From an uncultured Eisenbergiella sp. (GTDB taxonomy: Bacteria > Bacillota > Clostridia > Lachnospirales > Lachnospiraceae): a stretch of DNA of 64,000 nt. The notes beneath the pieces are model-generated. The model did no database searches and was not told the origin of the DNA. It was given only the letters and a program-made list of their open reading frames with translations. A program made the translations under genes and the position numbers. Location of the stretch: contig CANQUI010000005.1 of NCBI GenBank assembly GCA_947626995.1, positions 1-64,000 on the forward strand. Direction: 5' to 3'. This document shows, in pieces, positions 24,810-32,819 of the stretch (its first letter is position 1; every line of letters starts with the position of its first letter).

Positions 24810-25877
24810 CAGCAGAGAAAGCACGCTGCATACATAGGAACGCTGCAGGGCCGGATCGGATAAGGCCCCGTTTTCCAAAAGGATCCAGCCCTGTCTGTCC
24901 TTGCGGGTTTCCCGAAAGAGAGAAAGACCGGGCAGCTTTTTTGCTCCTGCCGGAAGAAAAGTCCCCTGTCTGCGGGTATAACAGGTATCCGCGGTGGCAG
25001 GCATACGCCTGGATTTGTCCACATATATTGCAACAGATTTGTGCAGGGCCTGATCCTCCTGCGGAAGATAACAATAATTTTTGTAGTCAGAAAAAAACAG
25101 CTTCAGCGTATCCTGCCGCAGCAGGACCCGCAGCAGCGCGATTTCCTGTCTGCCCGCCAGAAAGAAAGGGCCGGTATGACAGGAGAGAGGAGCGGCAAGG
25201 GGCTGTTGTAAAATAAGCCGGAAGGTCAGTTCCGTTTGCGTTTCCTGCATTTGGCTTATCGTAAAGGCCCCTTCCTCAAACAGGGCGGGAAGGGAAAACA
25301 GGGCGGTGAGCCGTACAAGCCCGGACAGATCTTCCCGGTTGTGAAGCAGAAGGATCCGTTCGATTTCCGGGGATCCGGTTTTTACATATTCGAAGTACCG
25401 TTCAATGAGCTGCCCGCCGTCGTAGAGGTCTTTTCGGCAAATTCCCAGATATTCCTCCAGCTGTTTTTGGCGGCAGCCGGGCAGACAGAGCGCGTTTTTG
25501 TAGGGCAGGATCCGTTTATACAGATCCGTCTGCGCTGTGGGATCAAACCCGGTCAGTCGGTACCGGCGGCACCTGCTTTTGAGAAAAGGGATGTCGAAGG
25601 TCTGCCCGTTATAGTGGATGAGATGGGCATAAGAGGAGGAAAAGGACAGAAAGTCCTTTAAAAGCGCTTCTTCTTCCTCCGGTGCCGCTGCAAAAAACTG
25701 GCGGATGGTCCAGCAGCCGTTTTGAAAAAAGGCGCAGCCGATCAGATAGACAAAGGCGCGTTCGGGCGAGAGGCCGGTGGTCTCAATGTCAAAATAAAGG
25801 ACGTCCTGCGGGCGTATCCCGCGGTTTTGCAGATAGGATTCTGTTTTGGCAGAAAAAGTGGAATCTATGGTTTTCAT
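24795..25877 (-). CDS. RNase H-like exonuclease domain protein (YprB type)
   Basis: A 360-residue protein whose N-terminus has the DEDD-exonuclease motifs: D30-I-E32 (YFDIETTGLS), HYNGQTFDIPFL and a later HNREDLSGLVRL. It matches the YprB ribonuclease-H-like domain, followed by a C-terminal region I do not recognise. No ribosome site precedes the ATG at 25877, and a likely -10 box is only 6 bases away, so the message may be leaderless. It converges on the S1 gene. Confidence 0.8.
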   Translation of the reverse strand: MKTIDSTFSAKTESYLQNRGIRPQDVLYFDIETTGLSPERAFVYLIGCAFFQNGCWTIRQFFAAAPEEEEALLKDFLSFSSSYAHLIHYNGQTFDIPFLKSRCRRYRLTGFDPTAQTDLYKRILPYKNALCLPGCRQKQLEEYLGICRKDLYDGGQLIERYFEYVKTGSPEIERILLLHNREDLSGLVRLTALFSLPALFEEGAFTISQMQETQTELTFRLILQQPLAAPLSCHTGPFFLAGRQEIALLRVLLRQDTLKLFFSDYKNYCYLPQEDQALHKSVAIYVDKSRRMPATADTCYTRRQGTFLPAGAKKLPGLSLFRETRKDRQGWILLENGALSDPALQRSYVCSVLSLLKKGH

Positions 25878-25883
25878 AACGGT

Positions 25884-25892
25884 ATCATAGCA
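25884..25892 (-). promoter_or_regulatory. Extended -10 promoter of the YprB-type gene
   Basis: On the minus strand TGC precedes TATGAT (25889 down to 25884), an extended -10 element. The usual 7-base distance puts the transcription start at the A of the ATG (25877). No -35 consensus is apparent. Confidence 0.45.
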
Positions 25893-25977
25893 TAAATTCC
25901 AATCTTTCTGTAGTAATTTGTCGAAAAAAATAGTATCATGGAACTATCAACGTGCAGTATGGAGAGAGGGAGCGAGT

Positions 25978-27297
25978 ATGGCGAAGTTTACATTTATAGG
26001 AGGGATTCATCCCTACGACGGAAAGGAGATTTCTAAGCATAATCCCATGCGGGCGGTGCTTCCCAAGGGCGATCTGGTCTATCCGCTTTCGCAGCATATC
26101 GGCGCGCCCGCCGTGCCCATCGTCAAAAAAGGCGATCATGTACTGGCGGGGCAGAAGATCGCGCAGGCGCAGGGGTTTGTTTCCGCTCCGGTCTATGCCA
26201 CGGTATCCGGTTTGATGAAGGCCATCGAACCCAGACGCGTGGTGACGGGCGAACAGGTCATGAGCATCGTGGTGGAAAACGATCTGCTCTATGAGGAGGT
26301 AGAATATCCCACGCCCAAGCCGTTAAACCGGATGAGCCGGGAGGAGATTTTGACGGCGGTGCAGGAGGCGGGCATTGTGGGCATGGGAGGCGCCGGCTTT
26401 CCCACCCATGTAAAGCTTTCGGTAAAAGAACCGGAGAAGATTTCGTATGTCATCGTAAACTGCGCGGAATGTGAGCCGTATCTGACCAGCGATTACCGGA
26501 GGATGGTAGAAGAGCCGGAGAAACTGGTGGAGGGCCTTAAGGTGATCCTGCGGCTGTTTCCAAACGCCAGGGGCGTCCTGGCGGTGGAGGACAATAAGCC
26601 GGACTGCATCAAAATTCTTTCCGGGCTGGTCTCCAAAGAGCCGCGGATCGAGGTGGCGGCCTTAAAGACCAAGTATCCGCAGGGTTCGGAGCGTCAGCTG
26701 ATCTATGCGGTGACGGGCCGGGCGATCCATTCCGGCAAGCTGCCGGCGGATGTGGGATGTATTGTGGATAACGTGGATACGGTGGTGGCCATCCGCCGTG
26801 CGGTGTTGGAGGGGAAGCCGCTGATGAACCGGATCGTCACGGTGACGGGAGACGCCATTGCCAATCCTCAGAACCTGGTTGTCCGCATCGGTACCAATTA
26901 CCATGAACTGATCGAGGAGGCGGGCGGTTTTGTCACCGAGCCCCAAAAGATCGTTTCGGGAGGGCCGATGATGGGATTTGCGCTTTTTGATCTGGACGTG
27001 CCCACCACCAAGACCGCGTCGGCGCTGCTTTGTCTGACCCGGGATGAGGTTTCCGAGCAGGAACCTTCCGCCTGTATCAATTGCGGTAGATGCGCCGAGG
27101 TCTGTCCGGGGCGCGTGATCCCCAAGCTGTTGGCCGAGTACGCGCAACATCACGATCTGGAACAGTTTGTGGCCCATGAGGGCATGGAGTGTTGCGAATG
27201 TGGCTGCTGCAGCTATATCTGTCCCGCCAAGCGGCCCCTGACTCAGGCAATTAAATCCGCGCGTAAGATGGTGCTGGCGGATCGAAAGAAAAAGTAG
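25978..27297 (+). CDS. rnfC: Rnf electron transport complex subunit C
   Basis: RnfC is the NADH- and FMN-binding subunit of the ferredoxin:NAD oxidoreductase. The nucleotide-binding glycine loop (GMGGAGFPTHVKLSV) is clear, and near the C-terminus two ferredoxin-type motifs (CINCGRCAEVCPGRVIP and CCECGCCSYICPAKRP) bind 4Fe-4S clusters. The ATG at 25978 follows GGGAG by 5 bases, giving 439 residues; an upstream TTG at 25918 is unlikely. First gene of the order C-D-G-E-A-B. Confidence 0.95.
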   Translation: MAKFTFIGGIHPYDGKEISKHNPMRAVLPKGDLVYPLSQHIGAPAVPIVKKGDHVLAGQKIAQAQGFVSAPVYATVSGLMKAIEPRRVVTGEQVMSIVVENDLLYEEVEYPTPKPLNRMSREEILTAVQEAGIVGMGGAGFPTHVKLSVKEPEKISYVIVNCAECEPYLTSDYRRMVEEPEKLVEGLKVILRLFPNARGVLAVEDNKPDCIKILSGLVSKEPRIEVAALKTKYPQGSERQLIYAVTGRAIHSGKLPADVGCIVDNVDTVVAIRRAVLEGKPLMNRIVTVTGDAIANPQNLVVRIGTNYHELIEEAGGFVTEPQKIVSGGPMMGFALFDLDVPTTKTASALLCLTRDEVSEQEPSACINCGRCAEVCPGRVIPKLLAEYAQHHDLEQFVAHEGMECCECGCCSYICPAKRPLTQAIKSARKMVLADRKKK

Positions 27298-27309
27298 GAG
27301 GCGGTTGCG

Positions 27310-28251
27310 ATGAGTGAGTTAAGAAAGGTATCCTCCAATCCCCATATCAGAGATAAGGATACGACGACAAGGATTATGCTGACAGTGGTTGTGGCGCTTT
27401 TGCCGGCCGCCTTTTTCGGCATTTATAATTTCGGCCTGCGGGCCGCCGCCGTGCTGGTCATTTCCGTTGCTTTTGCCGTACTGACGGAGCTGCTGTTTGA
27501 ACTTTTATGCAAAAAGAAACCGACAATAAAGGATTGTTCCGCAGTGGTAACGGGACTTTTGCTGGGGATGAACCTTCCGGTTTCGGTGCCGCTTTGGCTT
27601 CCGGCCGTCGGCAGCGTATTCGCCATTCTGGTGGTAAAGATGCTCTTTGGGGGCCTGGGGAAAAATTTCATGAACCCGGCGCTGGCGGGCCGTTGTTTCC
27701 TGCTTATTTCCTTTCCGGCGCTGATGACCAATTTTAACTGCGACGCGTATACGGGCGCCACGCCGCTGGCGGCCTTAAAGGCGGGAGAGCAGGTCAATCT
27801 CATGGATATGATCGTCGGCAGGACGGCGGGCACCATCGGGGAAACGTCCCTGATCGCCATTGTGGTGGGGGCCTGTATCCTGATTTTGGCAGGGATCATT
27901 GATCTGAAGGTCCCGGGCAGTTATCTGGTTTCCTTTGTGATCTTTGCAGCGCTTTTTGGCGCGCTTTTGCACAGGACGGTGGACGGGTCCTTCCTCTGCG
28001 CGCAGCTGGCGGGGGGCGGCCTGATGTTGGGCGCGTTCTTTATGGCCACGGATTATACCACCCGTCCCATTACGAAAAAAGGGCAGTATGTTTACGGTGT
28101 GTTTTTGGGATTTTTGACGGCGCTGTTTCGGATTTTCTCCGCCAGCGCAGAGGGCGTTTCCTATGCCATCCTGTTGGGGAATCTGCTGGTGCCCCTGATT
28201 GAGAAATATACGATGCCGAAATGCTTTGGCAAAGGAGGGGAGCGGTCATGA
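27310..28251 (+). CDS. rnfD: Rnf electron transport complex subunit D
   Basis: A 313-residue polytopic membrane protein. The covalent-FMN threonine motif appears as TGATPLAALK, and helices run through LLLGMNLPVSVPLWLPAVGS and the NPALAGRC region. Together with RnfG it carries electrons across the membrane during ion pumping. Its stop overlaps the rnfG start by ATGA. Confidence 0.95.
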   Translation: MSELRKVSSNPHIRDKDTTTRIMLTVVVALLPAAFFGIYNFGLRAAAVLVISVAFAVLTELLFELLCKKKPTIKDCSAVVTGLLLGMNLPVSVPLWLPAVGSVFAILVVKMLFGGLGKNFMNPALAGRCFLLISFPALMTNFNCDAYTGATPLAALKAGEQVNLMDMIVGRTAGTIGETSLIAIVVGACILILAGIIDLKVPGSYLVSFVIFAALFGALLHRTVDGSFLCAQLAGGGLMLGAFFMATDYTTRPITKKGQYVYGVFLGFLTALFRIFSASAEGVSYAILLGNLLVPLIEKYTMPKCFGKGGERS

Positions 28252-28874
28252 AAGGGATGCTGAAAGACGCGGCGATTTTGTTTGCCATTACCTTGATTGC
28301 GGGCGTTTTGCTGGGCAGTGTATATCAGATTACAAAGGAGCCCATCGCCAGGCAGGAGGCGCAGACGCTGGAAAATGCCTGCCGGGAGGTTTTCCCGCAG
28401 GCGGATTCTTTTGCGCCGGTTCCTTCTTTTGACGAAAAAACGGCCCAGGCGGCGCTGACGGAAGGCGGGTATGCCGATCAGTCTGTGGAAGCCTGTCAGC
28501 AGGCGCTGGCAAAAGACGGCAGCGCGGCGGGATATGTTCTTACGATAAACACGCGGGAAGGATATGGCGGAGACATCCGTTTTACCATGGGGATCGCTGC
28601 AGACGGGACGCTCAATGGGATCTCGCTGCTGGAGATTTCCGAGACGCCGGGACTCGGGATGCGGGCGGAGGAGGTATTGGTCCCCCAGTTTCAGAACCGG
28701 CGCGCCTATCCTTTTGTCTATGTGAAATCGGGAGCATCCTCCGAGAATGAGATTGACGCGATTTCCGGCGCCACGATTACCACCAACGCGGTGACCAACG
28801 GAGTCAACGCCGGAATGTATTATTTCCAGCAGGTTTTGGAGAAAAACGGGGAGGCAGGTGGAGAAAATGAGTGA
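28248..28874 (+). CDS. rnfG: Rnf electron transport complex subunit G
   Basis: The product has a single N-terminal membrane helix (about residues 7-24) and a flavin-binding extracellular domain. The FMN attachment motif SGATITT lies in AISGATITTNAVTNGV, and ETPGLGMRAEE is typical of the family. The start is ATG 28248 with GGAGGGGAG upstream, giving 208 residues. It overlaps rnfD by 4 bases and rnfE by 8 bases. Confidence 0.95.
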   Translation: MKGMLKDAAILFAITLIAGVLLGSVYQITKEPIARQEAQTLENACREVFPQADSFAPVPSFDEKTAQAALTEGGYADQSVEACQQALAKDGSAAGYVLTINTREGYGGDIRFTMGIAADGTLNGISLLEISETPGLGMRAEEVLVPQFQNRRAYPFVYVKSGASSENEIDAISGATITTNAVTNGVNAGMYYFQQVLEKNGEAGGENE

Positions 28875-29583
28875 AAAAAATAAGGTAGGGGAACGGCTGA
28901 TAAACGGCATCATCAAAGAAAATCCCACGTTTGTGCTGACACTGGGGATGTGCCCCACACTGGCGGTTACCACTTCCGCCATCAACGGACTGGGCATGGG
29001 GCTTTCCACCACAGTGGTGCTGGCTCTTTCCAATCTGCTCATATCCGCGCTGCGCAAGGTGATTCCCGATAAGGTACGGATTCCGGCGTTTATCGTAATC
29101 ATCGCCTCCTTTGTGACGGTCACCCAGCTTTTGCTGGAGGGATATCTGCCTTCGCTGTATGCATCGCTGGGCATTTATATCCCTCTGATCGTGGTAAACT
29201 GTATTATTCTGGGAAGAGCGGAGGCGTACGCCTCCAAAAATCCCGTGCTTCCGTCCTTATTTGACGGCATCGGCATGGGCCTGGGATTTTCCCTGGCATT
29301 GACCTGCATCGGCGCGGTGCGGGAGCTGCTCGGGGCGGGCCAGCTGTTTGGCAGGCAGGTCATGCCGGATTCCTATGTGCCTTTTTCCATCTTTATCATG
29401 GCGCCGGGCGCGTTCTTTGTCCTGGCGGCGCTGACGGCGATCCAGAACAAGATCAAGATCGAAGGGACCAAAAGAGGAAAGGATATGAGCAGGATCCAGT
29501 CGGGATGCGGCGGGAACTGTCTTTCCTGTGAAAAGGCAAAGGACTGTAGCCCGGAGGATGAAAAGAAGGGGAGGGCAGAATGA
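28867..29583 (+). CDS. rnfE: Rnf electron transport complex subunit E
   Basis: A membrane subunit with about six helices and the family stretch NPTFVLTLGMCPTLAVT carrying a conserved cysteine. It ends in an extra cytosolic tail with four cysteines (CGGNCLSCEKAKDC), spaced to bind a metal or cluster; similar tails are known in clostridial RnfE. ATG 28867 is chosen over GTG 28858 because AGGTGG lies 5 bases ahead, giving 238 residues. Confidence 0.94.
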   Translation: MSEKNKVGERLINGIIKENPTFVLTLGMCPTLAVTTSAINGLGMGLSTTVVLALSNLLISALRKVIPDKVRIPAFIVIIASFVTVTQLLLEGYLPSLYASLGIYIPLIVVNCIILGRAEAYASKNPVLPSLFDGIGMGLGFSLALTCIGAVRELLGAGQLFGRQVMPDSYVPFSIFIMAPGAFFVLAALTAIQNKIKIEGTKRGKDMSRIQSGCGGNCLSCEKAKDCSPEDEKKGRAE

Positions 29584-30173
29584 TGTGGGATCAGGTGAGA
29601 GAACTTCTTTTGCTGATGGCGGGATCCGCCCTGGTCAGCAATGTGGTTTTAAGTCAGTTTCTGGGATTGTGCCCGTTTTTGGGCGTTTCCAAAAAGGTGG
29701 AGACGGCTGCCGGCATGGGAACGGCGGTGATCTTTGTCATTACCCTGGCCAGCGGCGTGGCCGGCGCGATCTATCGGTTTTTGCTGGTGCCGCTGCAGAT
29801 CGAATATTTGCAGACCATCGTTTTTATTCTGGTGATCGCGGCGTTGGTACAGTTTGTGGAGATGTTTCTGAAGCGGTATATGAAGGGCCTTTATGAAGCG
29901 CTGGGCGTATATCTTCCGCTGATCACCACCAACTGTGCGGTACTGGGCGTGGCGCTGACCAATGTGCAGAAGGAGTACGGGATCTTTACCGGGATGGTGA
30001 ACGGATTTGCCACGGCGGTGGGCTTTACCATTTCCATCGTGATTCTGGCCGGGATCCGGGAAAAGATGGCCTATTGCGACGATGTTCCGCAATCCTTTCA
30101 GGGCATGCCCATCGTCCTTGTGACAGCGGGGCTGATGGCCATTGCCTTCTGCGGATTTTCAGGACTTTTATAA
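29580..30173 (+). CDS. rnfA: Rnf electron transport complex subunit A
   Basis: A 197-residue membrane subunit with six helices, related to RnfE and inserted in opposite orientation in known Rnf complexes. The signature NVVLSQFLGLCPFLGVSKKV with its buried cysteine, and LPLITTNCAVLGVALTN, are both present. It starts within the rnfE stop (ATGATG), with GGGGAGG just ahead. Confidence 0.95.
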   Translation: MMWDQVRELLLLMAGSALVSNVVLSQFLGLCPFLGVSKKVETAAGMGTAVIFVITLASGVAGAIYRFLLVPLQIEYLQTIVFILVIAALVQFVEMFLKRYMKGLYEALGVYLPLITTNCAVLGVALTNVQKEYGIFTGMVNGFATAVGFTISIVILAGIREKMAYCDDVPQSFQGMPIVLVTAGLMAIAFCGFSGLL

Positions 30174-30185
30174 GGGGGAAAGAAG

Positions 30186-30980
30186 ATGATCACCGGTATT
30201 TTAGTCGCCACTGTAGTGGTGGGAGCGGTGGGATTGCTCATCGGTCTGTTTTTGGGAGCGGCGGGGATCCGGTTCCGGGTGGAGACGGATCCCAAAGAGG
30301 AGGCCGTGCTTGCGCTTTTGCCGGGAAATAACTGTGGCGGATGCGGCTATGCGGGCTGCAGCGGTCTTGCGGCCGCCATCGCCAAAGGAGAAGCGCCGGT
30401 CAACGCCTGTCCGGTAGGCGGCGAAAGCGTCGGCAAAAAGATTGCGTCGGTGATGGGCGTGGCGTCTGTGGAAAAAAAGCGGATGGTGGCTTTTGTGGCC
30501 TGTCAGGGTACCTGTGAAAAGGCGGGCGCGGATTATGAATATGTGGGGATTGAGGATTGCCGTATGCTCTCCTATGTGCCAAACGGCGGGGCAAAGAGCT
30601 GTAACTATGGCTGTCTGGGATTCGGAAGCTGCGTGGCGGCCTGTCCCTTTGACGCCATTCATGTGATCGATCGGGTGGCCGTCGTGGACAAAGAGGCCTG
30701 TAAGGCATGCGGAAAATGCGTAGCGGCCTGTCCCAAGGGACTGATTTCGCTGATCCCCTATCAGGCCAGGTATGCGGTGGCATGCAGCTCCAGGGACAGA
30801 GGGCCTGTAACCATGAAAGCCTGCCGGGCGGGCTGCATCGGTTGTTCTCTCTGTCAGAAAAACTGCGTCCAGGATGCGGTGAAGGTAGAGGATTTCAGGG
30901 CGGTCATCGACCAGGAAAAATGTGTCGGCTGCGGGCAGTGCGCGCAGAAATGTCCCAGGAAAATCATTGTAGAGCATTGA
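30186..30980 (+). CDS. rnfB: Rnf electron transport complex subunit B
   Basis: RnfB takes electrons from ferredoxin. The product has one N-terminal membrane helix (about 5-27), then the Fe-S region NNCGGCGYAGC with a later NACPVGG, and three further clusters in ferredoxin-type motifs: CVAACPFDAI with nearby cysteines, CKACGKCVAACPKGLI, then CIGCSLCQKNC and CVGCGQCAQKCP. It is 264 residues long. Last gene of the rnf operon; a ferredoxin-type reductase follows 17 bp later. Confidence 0.95.
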   Translation: MITGILVATVVVGAVGLLIGLFLGAAGIRFRVETDPKEEAVLALLPGNNCGGCGYAGCSGLAAAIAKGEAPVNACPVGGESVGKKIASVMGVASVEKKRMVAFVACQGTCEKAGADYEYVGIEDCRMLSYVPNGGAKSCNYGCLGFGSCVAACPFDAIHVIDRVAVVDKEACKACGKCVAACPKGLISLIPYQARYAVACSSRDRGPVTMKACRAGCIGCSLCQKNCVQDAVKVEDFRAVIDQEKCVGCGQCAQKCPRKIIVEH

Positions 30981-30997
30981 AAACAGGGAGGGTATGG

Positions 30998-32020
30998 ATG
31001 CAGACAGTAACATTGGGGCGTACGGGGATTACAACGAATAAAAACGGGTTTGGCGCGCTGCCCATACAGCGTATCAACGACGAACAGGCCGTCCGGCTGC
31101 TGCGAAAGGCGTACGATGCGGGCGTGACGTTTTACGACACGGCGCGCCTGTATACGGACAGCGAGCACAAGATCGGACTGGCCTTTGCAGGAATGAGAGA
31201 GAAGGTTTTTATCGCCTCCAAGACAGGGGCCAAAAATCCGGAAGAGTTCTGGAAAGACCTGGATACGACGCTGACGAATTTAAAGACGGATTATCTGGAT
31301 CTTTATCAGTTTCACAATCCGGCGTTTTGTCCCAAGCCGGACGGACTAGACGGCCTCTATGCGTGTATGCAGGAGGCAAAAAAACAGGGAAAGATCCGTC
31401 ATATCGGGATTACCAATCATCGTCTGGCGGTGGCCCGGGAAGCCGTTGAAAGCGGACTGTACGAGACGCTGCAGTTCCCGTTTTGCTATCTTGCCAGCGA
31501 CGAGGATTTTGCCCTGGTAGAAAAGTGCCAAAAGGCCGGGATGGGTTTTATCGCCATGAAAGCCCTTTCCGGCGGGTTGATTACCAATTCTGCGGCGGCC
31601 TACGCGTTTGAGGCGCAGTTTGAAAACGTGCTGCCGATCTGGGGCGTTCAGAGAGAGGAAGAACTGGACGAATTTCTTTCCTATATCCAAAATCCCCCGA
31701 CGATGACGGACGAACTCAGAAGCGTCATCGAAAAGGACAGGGCAGAGCTGATCGGCGATTTCTGCCGGGGATGCGGGTATTGTATGCCGTGTCCGGCGGG
31801 GATTGAGATCAATAACTGCGCGAGAATGTCGCTGTTGATCCGGCGTTCCCCCTCCGCAGCCCAGCTGACACAGGAGGTGCAAAAAAAGATGTTCCGGATC
31901 GAATCGTGTCTGAATTGCGGACAATGCCGAAAGAAATGTCCGTATCATCTGGATACGCCCAATCTGTTGAGAAAGAATCTGGAGGATTACAAAGAAATTC
32001 TGGCGGGGAAAACAATATAA
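30998..32020 (+). CDS. Aldo-keto reductase with ferredoxin-type C-terminus
   Basis: An aldo/keto-reductase TIM barrel (residues 1-255; FGALPIQRINDEQAVRLL, GVTFYDTARLY, DYLDLYQFHN) followed by a C-terminal iron-sulfur domain with FCRGCGYCMPCPAGI and CLNCGQCRKKCPYHL. The expected role is an electron-bifurcating or ferredoxin-linked oxidoreductase of unknown substrate. The start is ATG 30998 with GGGAGGG 5 bases ahead, giving 340 residues. It lies 17 bp after rnfB without a terminator, so co-transcription with rnf is likely. Confidence 0.85.
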   Translation: MQTVTLGRTGITTNKNGFGALPIQRINDEQAVRLLRKAYDAGVTFYDTARLYTDSEHKIGLAFAGMREKVFIASKTGAKNPEEFWKDLDTTLTNLKTDYLDLYQFHNPAFCPKPDGLDGLYACMQEAKKQGKIRHIGITNHRLAVAREAVESGLYETLQFPFCYLASDEDFALVEKCQKAGMGFIAMKALSGGLITNSAAAYAFEAQFENVLPIWGVQREEELDEFLSYIQNPPTMTDELRSVIEKDRAELIGDFCRGCGYCMPCPAGIEINNCARMSLLIRRSPSAAQLTQEVQKKMFRIESCLNCGQCRKKCPYHLDTPNLLRKNLEDYKEILAGKTI

Positions 32021-32031
32021 GACAGAAAAGG

Positions 32032-32060
32032 GAGCGCGGATTTTTGGATCCGCGCTCTTT
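32032..32060 (+). terminator. Terminator after the rnf / aldo-keto reductase operon
   Basis: Ten-base stem GAGCGCGGAT (32032-32041) with ATCCGCGCTC (32048-32057), loop TTTTGG, followed by TTT and a T-rich stretch. Confidence 0.8.
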
Positions 32061-32137
32061 GGTATTTTATTGGGACGGGCCGTATATAATGTAAGGACAG
32101 GTTTTTTACAAACAGGATTCTGTTTGGGAGGAAAACG

Positions 32138-32740
32138 ATGGATGACAGATATATGCCCGTTGTGTGGTGGTCTGCGCTTTTGCTGCTGACAGCATGGTTC
32201 TGTGTAAACGGAAGCAGTCTGGAACGAAGCGCGGCTTTTTTGCAGGAACAAAACGACAGTATGGTAACGCAAAAGATATACGGCCATGTGAGAGAGACAG
32301 GCTCCTATAATCCGGTGATTCCCATGCGGGTACTCAAGCTGCAGCCTCGCAGCGCCCTTCCCGAGGCGGAATATGAAACCCTTTTGCGCATCGTAGAAGC
32401 GGAGGCCGGGAGCGAGGATGAGACCGGAAAGCTTCTGGTGGCAAACGTAGTGCTGAATCGGGTGCGCAGCGAGGCGTTCCCCGATACGGTGACTCGGGTG
32501 GTCTACCAGGAAAGCGAAGGAAAGGCGCAGTTTTCGCCGGTTTCCAACGGAAGTATTCAAAACGTTACGATCAGTCCCCAGACGGTTCAGGCGGTGGACC
32601 GCGCGCTTGGCGGGGAGGATCTGTCCCAGGGGGCGCTCTATTTTGTTTCCCGGCAGGCGGCGGATCCGCAGAATATGGATTGGTTCGACTCGCATCTTAC
32701 CCGGCTGTTTTCTTACGGAGGCCACGAATTTTTTCGGTGA
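32138..32740 (+). CDS. Cell wall hydrolase, SleB/CwlJ type
   Basis: A 200-residue protein with an N-terminal membrane helix or uncleaved signal (about 8-24) and the Hydrolase_2 domain: LLRIVEAEAGSEDETGKLLV with the catalytic glutamate, VANVVLNRV and a C-terminal HEFF end. SleB and CwlJ degrade spore cortex; non-spore relatives also exist. A TATAAT at 32085-32090 lies at a plausible distance upstream. The N-terminal peptidoglycan-binding domain of SleB is absent. Confidence 0.85.
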   Translation: MDDRYMPVVWWSALLLLTAWFCVNGSSLERSAAFLQEQNDSMVTQKIYGHVRETGSYNPVIPMRVLKLQPRSALPEAEYETLLRIVEAEAGSEDETGKLLVANVVLNRVRSEAFPDTVTRVVYQESEGKAQFSPVSNGSIQNVTISPQTVQAVDRALGGEDLSQGALYFVSRQAADPQNMDWFDSHLTRLFSYGGHEFFR

Positions 32741-32757
32741 ACGCGCGGGAAAAAGTA

Positions 32758-32786
32758 TTGTCTGTGAGAAAAGGCTGTGTTACAAT
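32758..32786 (+). promoter_or_regulatory. Promoter of thrC
   Basis: TTGTCT (32758-32763), 17-base spacer, TACAAT (32781-32786); the leader to the ATG at 32820 is about 27 bases, with GGAAAGAGAG as the ribosome site. Confidence 0.7.
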
Positions 32787-32819
32787 AAAACTCAGTCTTA
32801 AGGAAAGAGAGAAGAAAGC

